64,000 bases of DNA from Blastomyces gilchristii SLH14081 (taxonomy: Eukaryota; Ascomycota; Eurotiomycetes; Onygenales; Ajellomycetaceae). A program made the translations under genes and the position numbers. Under the pieces are notes generated by a model, which was given only the letters and a program-made list of their open reading frames with translations, did not search any database and had not been told where the DNA came from. The stretch lies in the NCBI RefSeq assembly GCF_000003855.2, contig NW_003101668.1, positions 186,001 to 250,000 on the forward strand. Reading direction: 5' to 3'. Positions 46,130-58,232 of the stretch are shown one piece after another (positions within the stretch are counted from its first letter, which is position 1; the number at the start of each line of letters is the position of its first letter).

Positions 46130-48637
46130 TTAAGATGGAAGTGACGTCACAGAAGCAATAAGAGCTGCTCTTTTCTGCGCAATTCTAAGGCTGCGACGAA
46201 CAGGTTTGGCGCTCGTAGAGGAGATCTGTGCGCCAGAAGAAGGAAAGTTCTTCTTTCTTCCATTTCGAATCGGAGCGCCTCGGCTTGAGATCTCGTCAGT
46301 TTCCGCATTCCCTTCTTTGTTTGCTGACGCTGTAGCTGTTTTTGATTTTTGTCTGGGCAGCCTTGACGAAACTGCCTCGGAGGCATGAAGTTCGCCAGTA
46401 GCCGTATTCCTTGATACCGTTGTATCTGCAGTCTCAGATTTGTCATAAGCAGAGCGAGCCCCAGTTGTATTGGTGCGCTTTTGCCGTTTGGACACGCGCT
46501 TTCCCTGTGAACTGTCTTTAGTGGAAACCTTGTCATCTTTTTTAACATCCCGTTCTTCCTTTGCTGCTACGGTAGCCGCTTTTCGCTTTTGCCTAGTCAT
46601 CCTTGATGAGGCGGTATTAGAAACATGCCACTCTTCAGCGGCTGCATTTGATGGTACTGCTGTATCTGTAGTTTCAGATATCTTGTAAGCAGAGAGAGTC
46701 CTATTTTGCCTATCGCGCTTTTGCCGCTTAGATGATCGCCTTTCCTGTGAGGTGCCCTGAGCGGAAATCTGGTCATCTTCTTCAGCATCACTCTCTTCCT
46801 CTACTGCTACCATAGCAGCTTTTCGCTTTTGCCTTGTCATCCTTGATGCAGGAAGATTAGGGTTCTGCGACCCTTCGATGTCCACTTCTGTTGCTGCAGC
46901 TTCAGCTGCAGCTCCTGACTCGGATATTTTGAAATCGGGAAGGGCGGACTCTAGGCTATTGCGTCTTGGCCGCTTTGATGGGTGTTCTTCGCTAGCTATG
47001 TCATGGCTGTGCTTACGCGCTTTGCTCGCTTGAGAGTTGGTGGCTATGGGTGTCTGGCGATTCAACGCCGCAAGGCTCCCCGTATTATTATTATCCTGGT
47101 CATTGTAGCCTTCTCCCGCGCTGGTATGATCGGTTTGATTGAGGCTCGATTTGGCGCTGATAGATTCGTAATTTAATGCGTTCGCCATCGTTTCGGATTG
47201 CTTCATCTCACTCTCGATCATAGGGAGCTGCTCCAGTATCCATTTCAGTAGTATTTTATGACGTTCTGCATGATGTTTGAAAGTTCGAGATTTAGCTGTG
47301 GCTACGAGGAAGCGGCCGATGACTTTTTCTCGGCGTGCTACGAATTCGTGAACCTTCTCTGCCTCGGCTAACCTGGATTCTGCTTGTAGCAGCCTCCGTT
47401 CATTTTGTTTGAGAGAATGTTGTCTCGAGATTTGTGGGTCAGATTTGGCTTTTTGAGCCAAAAGAAAGGCACATTTTGCGGATTCCACAGCCTCTTGAGA
47501 CCGAACCAATTCGCTGGTCCTTTGCATTATTGCTTCAAAACCACATACGGATTCCAGTGTCTCGAAAGGTTTCAATACCTGGCTGGCAACGACATCCTTC
47601 CACTTGCTATCAAGCCATGCTTGTTGGCCCTCTGTAAGGGCGTACCGATCATACCACCAGTATTCATAGCCAAGATATTCAATCCAAGTTGTCAAACTGT
47701 CCTGTTTAGTCGGATCCTCGTCGAGCTGGAAGGTGCGTGTGAACTCATGTCTCACAAGCCGGTCCTTCACTGCTCTGGCGTATATTGGGAAGCGTCCCTC
47801 TTCTCCCGCTACTGGCTTTTGGTGGCCGATAAAACTTTTCCACTCCCTCAGTTCCGAGAAGTCATGTCCTGAATATATATATATTGCCCGCTCATCTTCA
47901 ATATTTCGTTCCCTCATAAATCTCTGGAACTTGCGGAAGGTTTTCCACCTGTGGCATTGGATCGAAAATAGATGCTCTTCCCGCGCACTGTTTCCGGGGA
48001 CCCAAAACAATAGGAGATCGCGGTCTTCTCCTGGGTTTTCGAAAAGTTCCGCGGTATTATCTCGAAAAGGGTGTGACGGTCGCCCACCGGATTCAACAAG
48101 CGCTTTGTATGCCTTAGTTTCTTCTTGTAGGGTGTGACGTCTTTGTGCCTCTAGGTCGGGGGATGGCGTAGTTCCACAGATAGACTCTGCCGTCCAGCGA
48201 ATCTCTTCTATTGAATCCTCGTATCTGGGCATTCGTTTTGGAGGAGCTGGTTGTTGGTCTTGTGGCACTTTACCAGTGGCGTCTTGCAGAAGGCGTGCGC
48301 TGACTTGATCCAGGTCAACTGGAAGAGACTTGACAGCTCTGCTTTCGTTATTCACTCGGTCCCTACGACGATTAGGCACCAGAAGCAAGAGGTTTTAGCG
48401 CGAAGATTGAGATAGATTACTTCAATCTCTGAATAAAAGATTCCGGTATATTCTCAGGGTCTTCAACAGAAATTGTCCTATATTTGAGGTCAGCCAGGTA
48501 ATCCGACCTGTTTTTTTAGGGGAAAAAAAATAAAATCCAAACGCCAACCTTCCGTTCTCCTCTAGGTACCGGTCTAGTTCCGCGTCGTCAAAGGCAGCGA
48601 CATCACAAGCTCGTAGTTTGGATCTAGGAGATGGCAT
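46130..48637 (-). CDS. Large coiled-coil protein with basic tail; partner of an FHA-kinase gene
   Basis: Exons in gene order 48549-48637, 48421-48507 and 46130-48362 give 802 residues. The introns are 41 and 58 nt. I recognise no named family. It is a paralogue of the gene at 62580-64000: both share FDDAELDRYL/YTDSQLDQYL, VEDPEN, PVDLDQVxARLLQ, GGRPSHP, LDEDxTxQDxLTTWxEYL, EYWxYD and EAVESAK. The intron before DRVNNES/DYARRSS is at the same codon in both. Residues about 60-380 look globular; a coiled coil follows (LLQAESRLAEAEKVHEFVARREK). The tail is Lys/Arg- and Ser-rich with repeated nuclear-localisation-like motifs (TRQKRKAA, SKRQKR) in a three-fold repeat of about 80 residues. It starts 494 nt from the divergent FHA-kinase gene at 49132. 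The acceptor of the first intron (AAACAG before 48507) was chosen because it preserves frame. Confidence 0.8.
46250..46931 (-). repeat. Intragenic ~240-nt repeat, three copies
   Basis: Inside the tail of the large coiled-coil gene. Units begin with the codons for KISES, KISET and DKSET at about 46931, 46688 and 46449, so the period is about 240 nt (80 residues). Units 1 and 2 share SRMTRQKRKAA and SKRQKR; unit 3 is more diverged (SRLPRQKSKTA). The similarity is visible in DNA as well as in protein, so the duplication is fairly recent. Confidence 0.8.
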
Positions 48638-49131
48638 GGTAGTTGGATTTCGTGACACAAGTCCAAGAGACTGAGCACACATCAATACATATCATTCGGT
48701 GCGGATGGGAACGAGAGGTCAGGAGCTGGCGGAAAGATGGCTTTGTTTTTGTTCAGCTCGTTAGGCCACGGAGTCGGTATTTATTATGGATTTATTTCCC
48801 AGTTGGTTCCTCTGCTTAGTCATCTCATTGAGCCCCTTGTTGCGATGTCTCCTGCATTGATGCCCGGCGGCGGTCATGGATTTCGTCGAATGAATGCGTT
48901 GCTTGAGCGACAGAGTCTCGGGAGATGCATGGCGCAGAGACGCACGACATGTAAGACCCAATAATCAACACCAGCCGCCTTCCCGGATGTTATGTACAGT
49001 CCTTTGTTCATGGCCTATGCAGCCTTGCTGGGGCTCTTTCTGCACTCAGTCATGAAACTAATAAAGACTCTCGAACCCCGCATGATTCTGGGTTATGCCT
49101 TTGCAGTTTGTCGAACAAAGCAGCTTTGATA
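48638..49131. promoter_or_regulatory. Shared promoter region of the first partner/FHA-kinase pair
   Basis: 494 nt separate the two divergent start codons, so both promoters lie here. No named factor site was seen. The arrangement matches the pair at 61772-62579 in mirror image. Confidence 0.5.
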
Positions 49132-51230
49132 ATGGAACACCCGGACCTGGTCGCTGTGTTGTACCCATATCAGCAATCTTCTGATGCCATCGCGGCTATT
49201 ACCGCCCCTGAGAACGCATCGCTGCACATTCCTGCCATGCACCAGGCGGAACAACCGTCACTAAGTCTCCGGAGCAGAGACGCCACGCCGGAGCCAGAAG
49301 AGAACAATTATGAATCTTTTAGCTACCGTAATAAGGATGCGTTGCGGTTGACGTTTAGCCATCGACCAAAACAAGGTAACCACGGGTTTTGCCTCGGAAG
49401 AGAAGAGATAGGAGCACATGCGATATTTTCCTACCAAACCTACAAACGGACTACCACATCAGCGCGCGGCATTTCTTTTTGACATTTGACAACCGGAATC
49501 GACTAATCCTATATGACCGATCCAGCAACGGGACCACCGTGTTCTATGACGGGAAAGGAGGAGAGAAACGCCGCAACTTTACCTGGATCCTTGGTGACCC
49601 GACTGCTAATCAATTCAAGCAAATCGTCGTTCGTCTCCATCCACATCTCCAATTCGTAATCGTCGCTTCCAAGGCCTGAACGGGTCATCATCCGGCCCAA
49701 TATATCTCAAAGGTTGAACAGTTTCGCAACGAGTTGACGGCGTCGACTGAACTGTTTTTCGGCGGCTTGGGGTTACAAAGTCGAACTCCGACGGCGCCTG
49801 TGAGTGGGGCACAAACTCCACCCCAAGACCTTATTCTCATCAAAAGAGGGTTCCTCGGCGCCGGCGGCTTCGGAACTGTAACTCATCGCTGGGACGTGAG
49901 CACAGGACTTGAATATGCATGTAAAAAGCCTCATGGTCCACTCGATCCACTAGTTCAGGAGTATTGGAAGAAGGAGATCAAAATTATGGGCCAAATTAAG
50001 CATGTAAGCGCCTAAATGCTGCCTACGAGCAACGTCAGTTTTTAACGCTGTATTAGGAGAATATTGTGAAGTTTCATCCGGAGATCAAGGTCGGCTTCCG
50101 TGTTTGTTTCTGGACTATCTTCCACTCGGGAACCTTGGACAACAGCATCGGAAGCAGCCTTTTTCGTACAAGGAGACGTTGATAATCCTCCGCCAATGAC
50201 TATCAGCTTTGAAATATCTCCACGAACAAAATCCTCCAATCGCGCATCGCGATCTAAAGTTGGAAAATGTCCTTGTCCGCGAACGCTGCCCACTTCATGC
50301 CCAGCTTGCGGACTTCGGTTTAGTAAAGGAGGGTTCCCTGAGGACTGGTAAAATCGGTACAGAAACCTATTTTCCCCCCGAATACTTCAAGATTTTTAAG
50401 AGGGGAAAATATAGTGTGAAAATTGATATTTGGTCACTTGGTCTGGTTGCCCTCGATCTCAGGCACAGCCTGCCGGAAGCGGATGTCCGAGGAATACCTT
50501 GGTGTGAAAAAAATCATTGATCGAGCCAACCAATACAAAAATGAAGGTCTAATGGAGTTCTTAACAATCCATATGTTGGTCCTGAAACCAGAAGATCGAT
50601 CTTCAGCAGACGTCTGTTTGAAAGCCGTCGAACATCTTAGTGCTCCCTCTCGAGACGGTAGTGTCACCCCTACTCAAGCTTCGCTCGCCGGAAAAGCCCC
50701 ATTAACATCAGAAAATGTAAGTATCACTAGGTACTAACTTAGAAGCAATCAAGCAATCAAGAGCTAAAGGGTTTTATTTTTTTCTTCCATAGGCTGTATC
50801 AGACTTGTCTCCCAGTGAGCTGAACGCATACATTGCGGCCAACGCTCCTCTTGAAGAATCGCGAAAGAGACCAGCCCAGGAACGGTCATCATCAGGTACC
50901 CCCAGGCAGACCAAGCGTCTTGCTCGGACAGACGGTTCCGACAGTCCCGGCCGGCATACGCAATATAATTCTGTATTCCCGCCTTTTCCTCCCGGCTGGC
51001 AGCAGGATTCGAAGTACGTTGGATCTGACGTTGCTGCGATGGTACGGGGAGATCCGTCCGGCTAGAACAGTGACAGCGATGCCCCCTCGACGATCACGAA
51101 TGCTGCCGGGAACCGAAGCATTCCGTCAAATGTGGATGATCACCTCGATGATCCTGTGCGGGCTAGTGAACGAGCACTCTCAAATAGCGAAGAGGAACTC
51201 CTGCGCCTGGTGCAAGCGGATTTCCAATGA
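49132..51230 (+). pseudogene. FHA-domain Ser/Thr protein kinase, broken copy 1
   Basis: Order: N-terminal tail, FHA domain (HGFCLGRE, HISARHFFLTFD, YDRSSNGTTV), kinase domain (GAGGFGTV, Lys in YACKKP, IAHRDLKLENVL, LADFGLVKEG, VDIWSLGLVALDL) and Ser-rich tail. Introns at 50004-50056 and 50717-50792 splice well. The frame is broken by a frameshift near 49405-49415 inside FHA, TGA at 49677-49679, a deletion-type frameshift near 50090, TGA at 50197-50199, an insertion-type frameshift in the A run 50507-50513, and TAG at 51063-51065. Beyond the last stop the frame stays open to TGA 51228-51230 with matching acidic composition, so the true end is probably there. The catalytic motifs are intact, so decay is recent. 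The start ATG 49132 is the first Met in frame. The copy at 59582-61771 is its paralogue. Confidence 0.82.
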
Positions 51231-52330
51231 AAGTACCCGAAGTTTTGGATTTTTGGATTTTGACTTTTGCCCCTGTTGTATTTCATTTTGTTGAAGGAGG
51301 ACTAATATTTCCACTAAGTCTTACTACTCTTTTGAATGTCCCGACGGGAAGGAAGGGATCTGGATATCTTTTTGGGATCTCGAGAATGAGCATCTAGTTA
51401 ACATATTCTTTTTCGGTTTAATTATTTAATTGCGCCACACCTTGATTGCGGACAGACATGCGCCAAGGCTAATTGAACTCTCAACGGCGGGCAGGCTCAG
51501 CCCATATGAAGAGCGAATTCTGGCAGACTTAGATGACTCCCTAGGGAATTTTTCATTTACCATAGCTGGTATTTATTCCAGAGTCGGAATGGTAAATAAT
51601 TGAACGTTATGAATATAAACACATCATAATGTAGGTGATCAATATTGCCGCAGCTATAGTAACGAACTTTTACGTTGGAAAACTATCAATGAATTTAAAT
51701 TTTATAAAATGCCCAAATAGACCCAATTTTACATTGAAATTTGTTCTCTTGTCTTGCCGCTTGCTGGCTCGTGGGCGACGCGCTCCACTGCACTCCCAAA
51801 GGGGAAATGCCCCCGCCAACCCCCTCAGGCGCGGCTCCGTCCACAGCATAGCTTTCCATCCAACATTCTTCCTCCCTCCAACAATCCTCAACAACTCTCA
51901 ATGATTACAGTGTGTATTTGGGCACTTCTAAATGTATCCTGCTGCATCTAATCTTACACTTTGATAATTTTGACGCGTTGCTACTCTCATCGCCAAAAAC
52001 TAGTTCTCTCGCCATCCATCCCCGATTGCCTTCCTCTCCTCTCCACCAGTCTTCTCCTCCTATCGCTCTCCGTTAGATACAGCTTCCTTGCCAACTATAT
52101 TACCTTATACACTCAACTACTACGAGACTCAATCTACCTTTTTGCCTCTCACTACTCGATTCCAAACGACGTCCTCCACGACATTCCAACTATCTGCGGC
52201 CTTGCTTCCCCTGTGGAAGCGGAGGATTTATCCCCCTCGCTTTCTGCGCAAGGACTCTAGGGTCATATTAACGCCCTCTACGAGACTCTGTCTCTTTATC
52301 GCCACTCCTCTTCCTCACCGGTTATCCACC
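51231..52330. other. Intergenic region, tandem genes
   Basis: 1.1 kb between the kinase relic and RNase H1. A CT-rich leader runs from about 51990 to 52120. No gene is seen; short frames on both strands are unconvincing. Confidence 0.55.
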
Positions 52331-53894
52331 ATGGCTGCGGCCACACCATCGCCCGCTGCGAATGATAGGAAAAGCTCCAGTACCCCCGCGTCCCCCGTGG
52401 AGTCAACTACCTCACAACCGACAGGTGCCAAACGGAAACGAACAGCAGAGCCCAAGTTCTATGCGGTGAAGTTTGGATTTCAGCCTGGCGTTTACCATAC
52501 GTGGAATGACTGTTTAACGCAGGTGACAGGTTTTAAGGGTGCTGTTTGTAGGTTTCCATTCTTCTATCACGAACGCCCTCACTTATCGTATAAAACAGGC
52601 GCCCAGGAAAGAAAAGTGAAAATCTTGTCTATAATTCTGCTATCATGTTATTCACTCTACAGCGGCGCTCGTTAGCTTACCATTTCCCTCCTTTTAGTCC
52701 AATCGTTTCCTACCCTCGATGAAGCGAATGCCTTCCTAACAGGAACCCAAACCGCTACGGCGCCTGGAAGCACCTCTACCGGCTCAAAATTTTACGGTGT
52801 ACAACGGGGGCGAAAACCGGGTGTATATACTGACTGGGCAGTGACACAGGATCAGGTGCGAGGATTTCGGGGACCGAAATATCGCAAGTTCGCTACTTGG
52901 GCTGAGGCAGACGCTTTCGTTCGACAAGGCCAACAGACGCCGGTAGTGATGCCATTGGCGGGGGATGCAGAGCTAAGCGCAGATCCTTCCTGGAAGATGA
53001 ACCTACCTGGTGCTCCTGGCCTTACCTCGGAACGTCCGACCGACGCAGATGGCAACGAGTACCCACCTGGGCTGGGACCCTTGCCCCCGGGTGCAGTTGA
53101 CGGATTTGACCCAAACATTGTTCTTGATCCTACAACTGGAAAATTGAAATATAGATCTCCACATGAAAAGGTACCGACGAAGCAGCAACCAGGCCGTCCC
53201 GGCCCTTTGAAAATATATACAGACGGAAGTTCTTTGAGGAACGGCGCTATGGGGGCCAAGGCGGGTATTGGAGTATATTTCGGTCCTGGGGACGAGAGGT
53301 ATTTTAGTCCCTACCTTTACTTTATTTTTCAACTGTCGTAAAAGCACGTTATTTGATGAGCCACCTCCCCTTTGCTAACATCTCATCCTCCCCTCCCTTG
53401 CCAGCAGAAACGTGTCCGAGCCACTGAAAGGTAGCCGACAAACAAACCAACGGGCAGAATTGACAGCAATCATACGCGCACTTGACATCGCGCCACGACA
53501 TCGCGATGTAACCATTTTCACGGACAGCAAGTATGCCATCAACTGCGTAACGGTATGGTTTGTAAACTGGCAGCGCAACAAATGGATGACGGCGCAGGAC
53601 AAACCGGTCGAGAACAAGGACCTAATCCAATCCATCCTGATGAAAATCGAAGAGCGGACGGTGATGAATGTCAAGACGTTGTTTGAGTGGGTTCGGGGGC
53701 ATAGTCGCGATCCAGGCAATGAGGCAGCCGACCGGCTGGCAGTGAATGGAGCAAAGAATGCCCCGCTGGCATCGAATAACATGACGACTCCCGAACCTGG
53801 AGATGACGATGGCGGGATAAGCGGTGGTGATGATTATGATGATGCCATCGATGAGGGCGAGCAGCGGACTGGGTTTGGGATCGGGGAATGCTGA
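52331..53894 (+). CDS. Ribonuclease H1 with two hybrid-binding domains
   Basis: Exons 52331-52547, 52698-53298 and 53408-53894 give 434 residues. RNase H1 cuts the RNA strand of RNA-DNA hybrids in nucleus and mitochondria. Two N-terminal hybrid-binding (viroplasmin-like) domains are seen: KFYAVKFGFQPGVYHTWNDC to FPTLDEANAFL, and KFYGVQRGRKPGVYTDW to FATWAEADAFV. A Pro/Gly-rich linker leads to the RNase H fold with all four acidic residues: Asp in IYTDGSS, Glu in QRAELTAI, Asp in FTDSKYAI and Asp in GNEAADRLA. The tail is acidic (GDDDGGISGGDDYDDA). The third-exon acceptor is a CAGCAG tandem at 53402-53407, so two forms differing by one Ser are possible. The start ATG has the context CCACCATGG. 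Confidence 0.94.
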
Positions 53895-55845
53895 AGCGAC
53901 ATTACTAGAAGATGAATGTCAAGGCACTTCTGTAGCCGGTTGTGTACTCCTTATTTTTCATTTCTCTCCTTCTCTGTTCCTTTAATGTTGTGTGTCGTTG
54001 TATGGGACTTTTATCTACTTTTCATATTACCCTGTCTAGTTGTGTCCAGGGAGTTTCGTTTCTTCCTCCAAAGAAGGAATATTGTATATTTCCCTTGGCA
54101 CGACTTCTTTGCACTTGGTTTCTCCTTTTACCATTTTATAGTCTCCGATTCTCCATTCATATTCTGCGACCGAACAATCAATATGTTTCATGTATTTACT
54201 TCCCTTGCTATTGCTGTTATAGCTAGCTACACATCCATCTAAAGTGTGTAGCTAATTAGCGATGACATGATCTATCTCATTAACGGTAGTTATGGAGAGT
54301 ATTCCTGTAAACCAATATTTCACATGTAGCAATGATGCTGCTCTTTTTTTTCTTTTTTTTTGCTACTCCCCTCAGCGAGCGGATTAAGATTCATATAAAA
54401 TGTCATCTGTCATCTGGTCAACTGACTAACTGCAATCACCACCAGTTTACACTGGAGGAAGAGGGGCTGGAATACACAAAGGAGAGCTAGCCTTGGTTAA
54501 CACTAACCTCCAGTTAACCGACCCTTCCAGTTCCAAGAAACTCCATCTTTTCGACCGAACAAAATTATCATGAGACATTTCCCACGACTGGTGAAGCAGC
54601 TGAGGTATGGCGTCATGAGTGAGGGGGTGCATGCATAGGTATCAACGCTAAAACCTCCTCATCCCTCCAGTAGTGAACAGTCACACTCTTTGCTGACACC
54701 TCCACCGGGGGGTTTCCGCTATTCTCCACCGACCAGTTCTACATAGTAAACAAATCTTTGAACTAAGAAGCACAGCTGCGATGTTAGTGATCGATCTAAT
54801 GGTGATGAGCAGGGGGGGTATTTCTAAATTGGCCCACCTACTAGAAAATCGCTCACTGCCTGCGAAATCTTCCCAATTCAAACGTTAATAGCTAAATAAA
54901 CGGAGTCCGCGTCTTTGCTCTTAGGTTCCCTATAAATGACACTGATGGGAACGAGAAATCCGACGTACTCCTCTCCATCTTCTTCTTCCATTTTCTTCTT
55001 CTTCTTTTTTCTGTCGTCATTTTCTACAGAACGCGTTTCCTTTCGGGTGGCTACTTGTTGTGACTACATTTTTATCCTGGTTCAATTTTTCACCGACTCT
55101 GTTACAATATTTATTTCTTCCCTTCATCCAGCCTTGCTTGACTATTAAGTTACGTTATTTGACTACGTTACTAGGCTAGGTAGCGTCTAAAGACGTCAAT
55201 AGCTCTGAACGAAGGCGCAAGACTCTTTCACATCTATACCGGCGATTGATATCCGTTTTTTCTCACAATTTGTTTTTTATTTTTATTTTTTATCCCTAGC
55301 TCCTTTAAACGACACGCCATATATAGAGAAATACCCTAAAGTCTTACGAACGACGTCTTGATAGAAATCCGAAAACAGCCATTCCTAGACTTTCTCAGCT
55401 CTATCTTTATTTTCTAGTATTACACCTACTAGGGGTGAAGAAGGAATATCCACCAATTCCAATGACAAGAAGATCCCTCCTTGTTATCCTGGGCCTGATG
55501 ATGATTGTCCCGCCGAAATAACACAAACTACAACCTACTCCGTTGTCTGTCACTTTCAATCGTTCTAGTGTATAAATAGCTCTTACCTCTCATCTACTAC
55601 TATAAAGGGTACTACTACCTTTCCGACCACCGGAGGTCCTTTTTTAGGGTCCTGGTTGCTAGTCTCGGTCCCGCCAAAAAAGTTTCTCCCCATTGTCCGC
55701 CCTAGCCACCGGCCCAGATTCCGCCAAGACAAATATTCACACGGAACCCGAAAACAACCTCCGCTGTCCGCCCTTTTGATTGGCCGAACCTCTCCTCGTT
55801 CCCCACAAGCCGAACGAACTCAATCGGCGCTGTGCTGTGTTCGGC
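53895..55845. other. Long intergenic region, tandem genes
   Basis: 1.95 kb. T-rich downstream of RNase H1; a CTTCTT tract at about 54968-55000. It probably contains the promoter and a long pyrimidine-rich leader of the antiporter gene. No protein gene is seen. Confidence 0.55.
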
Positions 55846-58232
55846 ATGCCGACTCTTGCTTTGACCGACTTCAATATCGTATGTGGAACGCTGGGCGGCT
55901 TCATCAGCCTATTCGGGCTGGTGTCGTATCTTTTTAAGGAGAAATTCTATTTGTCGGAAGCTTGTGAGTTTCCAACTGTTTACTACATAACTAGTTATAT
56001 GTTTTCTTTTTAATTTATTCCTCATTTTTCGTTTTTGAGATTTTAAGACGCTTTGATTATCTAGGGTAATAATAGCTCCCGCCGTGCCTTACATCGTATT
56101 CACGTACGAACTGGTCATCCGCGCAGACCCATCTTACTAACTCTCACACATACCAACCCATGAAAACAACTGATTAGCTAATTAATTGAATAAACCCTCC
56201 AGTAATTTCGCTGACCGCTGGCATTCTCTTTTCCCCTAACTTCGCCAATTTCCTCCGCCCGCTTGACTATGCCCAAGGCTCCCCCGCTGCCGTGGAGACT
56301 ATAACACTCTACTTCTCCCGCCTCGTTCTAGGCGTCCAACTCGTTCTCGCAGGCGTACAACTACCCAGCCGTTACCTATTCAAAGAATGGAAGAGTCTCT
56401 CACTCCTGCTCGGCCCCGGCATGCTGGCCATGTGGCTCTGCAGTAGCCTAGTGATCTTCATGTTGGTACCCAACTTACCGTTCCTACATGCCCTGGCGAT
56501 TGCGGCCTGTATTACACCCACGGACCCAGTACTGTCGAATTCTATTGTCAAGGGGAAGTTTGCGGACAGGAATGTGCCGCGTGGCTTACAGAGGATCATT
56601 ATTGCGGAATCCGGGGCGAATGACGGGCTTGGGTATCCGTTTTTGTTTTTTGCGATTTACCTGATTCAGTTTGTTGGGGTAGGTGAAGGCGAGGGCACAG
56701 GACAATTTGAAGGGGGCGCCTGGAGTGCAATTGCGCTCTGGTTTGGAGAAACGTGGGGGTATACTATTCTGCTGAGTGTTGTGTACGGGGCGGTAGTGGG
56801 ATGGTTGGCAAAAGAGCTATTGCATTGGGCGGAGGAGAAGAAGTTTATTGATCGAGAGAGCTTTTTGGTATTTGCGATTGCTTTGGCTGTCGGTTTGCCC
56901 TTATTTTCTCTTTCTCTTTTATCTTTTCTTTCCCCATTCTTGTATACCCCTGGATCGGGCTTCTTCCTTAATTTCAACCTCTCCTTTGTTATACTGGCAG
57001 GTCTTGCTAATGAAACTACCTAGCTTTTCATCATCGGGACATGCGGAATGATAGGCAGTGATGACGTTCTCGCCTGCTTTATTGCCGGCAACGTATTCAC
57101 CATTGAGTCAGCGGCCATCCCCTGAGAGGTGATAATACAATAGGATCCCTTCTTGCTAACCTACCCACCTAGCGACTGGTTCCGCCTAGAAACGCTCGAC
57201 GATTCCCTCCAACCCACCATCGACATGCTTCTCAACCTCTTTGTCTTCATGTGGTTCGGCGCTGTGTGCCCCTGGGGGAAATTCTTACAAAACGACGTCA
57301 TCTCTATACATCGACTCATCTTCCTCGGTATCCTCATCTTACTCTTTCGTCGCATTCCCATAATCTTCGCAATGCACAGATACATCCGGCAGATAGAACA
57401 CTTTCGGCAAGCCGCGTTCGTGGGTTTTTTCGGACCCATTGGTGTCAGTGGCATTTTCTATTTGTATATCAGCCGTGAGTATCTCAGTCGTTGGATTGTG
57501 CCTGATGGTAGTGGGAGGGTGAGAGAGGATGCAATTGCGCTGTCGGAAGAGATTGAAGTAATTGTGTGGTTTTTAGTGGTTTGTAGTATTGTATGTTGCT
57601 CACCATGGATCTATCCAATCTCAGATCTACGCACCCTATGGTTTTATGCAAGCTAATAGCTATCTTCTCAGATGGTGCACGGCCTGTCAATACCTCTCGC
57701 GAAACTCTGCATTCACCTACACCGCACCCTCTCCAGAGCTCTAAGCTACAGCTCAAACGTCGACAGCGATAACAACTACTCTTCCCGCCTATCGCGCATG
57801 TTTCTGCCATCATTAACCAGGCCTACTTCCATGCACAGCTCGAACCGCCACGAACCGCCTAGACCAGCTGTTTATTTGGGAACAGGACGGTCTATTATTC
57901 CCCAGGGGGACGCGGAGGAGGCAGAGGAAACAGAGAGCTTATTGGGCATCAAGGCGACGGCAGAGACGGGGAATGATACCACGATGGAACCAGCGGGGCG
58001 GGCGCAGGTGGAAGAAAATGGACGAGACACAACGGAAGACTGGCCGCACACTAAACCGGTATTAACGTCTCATCCTGTATCCACGCCTAGCTGTATCGTT
58101 AATGACAGCAACACCGGCGATAAATCCGGTAGTAGTCTGGGAGAAAGCAGAAGCGGTGGTAACAGCTACTCGAAGCGGGACATTGGCAATGGGAGTCGCA
58201 TGCAGAGTTATGGGGCCACTTGTCCTGGCTGA
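55846..58232 (+). CDS. Plasma-membrane Na+/H+ antiporter, NHA1/SOD2 type
   Basis: Exons 55846-55963, 56203-56888, 57024-57106, 57173-57590 and 57672-58232 give 621 residues. Fungal NHA/SOD2 proteins export Na+ (and often K+ and Li+) in exchange for protons and support salt tolerance and pH balance. The membrane domain has the family signatures ITLYFSRLVLGVQLVLAGVQLP, ACITPTDPVLSNSIVKGKFA and the ion-binding ESGANDGLGYPF. GMIGSDDVLACFIAGN, TIDMLLNLFVFMWFGAVCPW and FFGPIGVSGIFYLY follow. The last intron joins VVCSI to MVHGLSIPLAKL. The hydrophilic tail of about 170 residues is Ser/Glu-rich and short relative to yeast NHA1. The first intron (239 nt) is long for this window; its acceptor CTCCAG at 56202 keeps frame. 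Exons 3 and 4 are small and easily missed. Confidence 0.92.

Noticed and set aside
50004..50792. Explaining all kinase breaks in copy 1 as extra introns
   Set aside because: Two real introns are present, but the remaining stops and shifts lie within conserved kinase motifs, with no donor/acceptor pair that would spare them.
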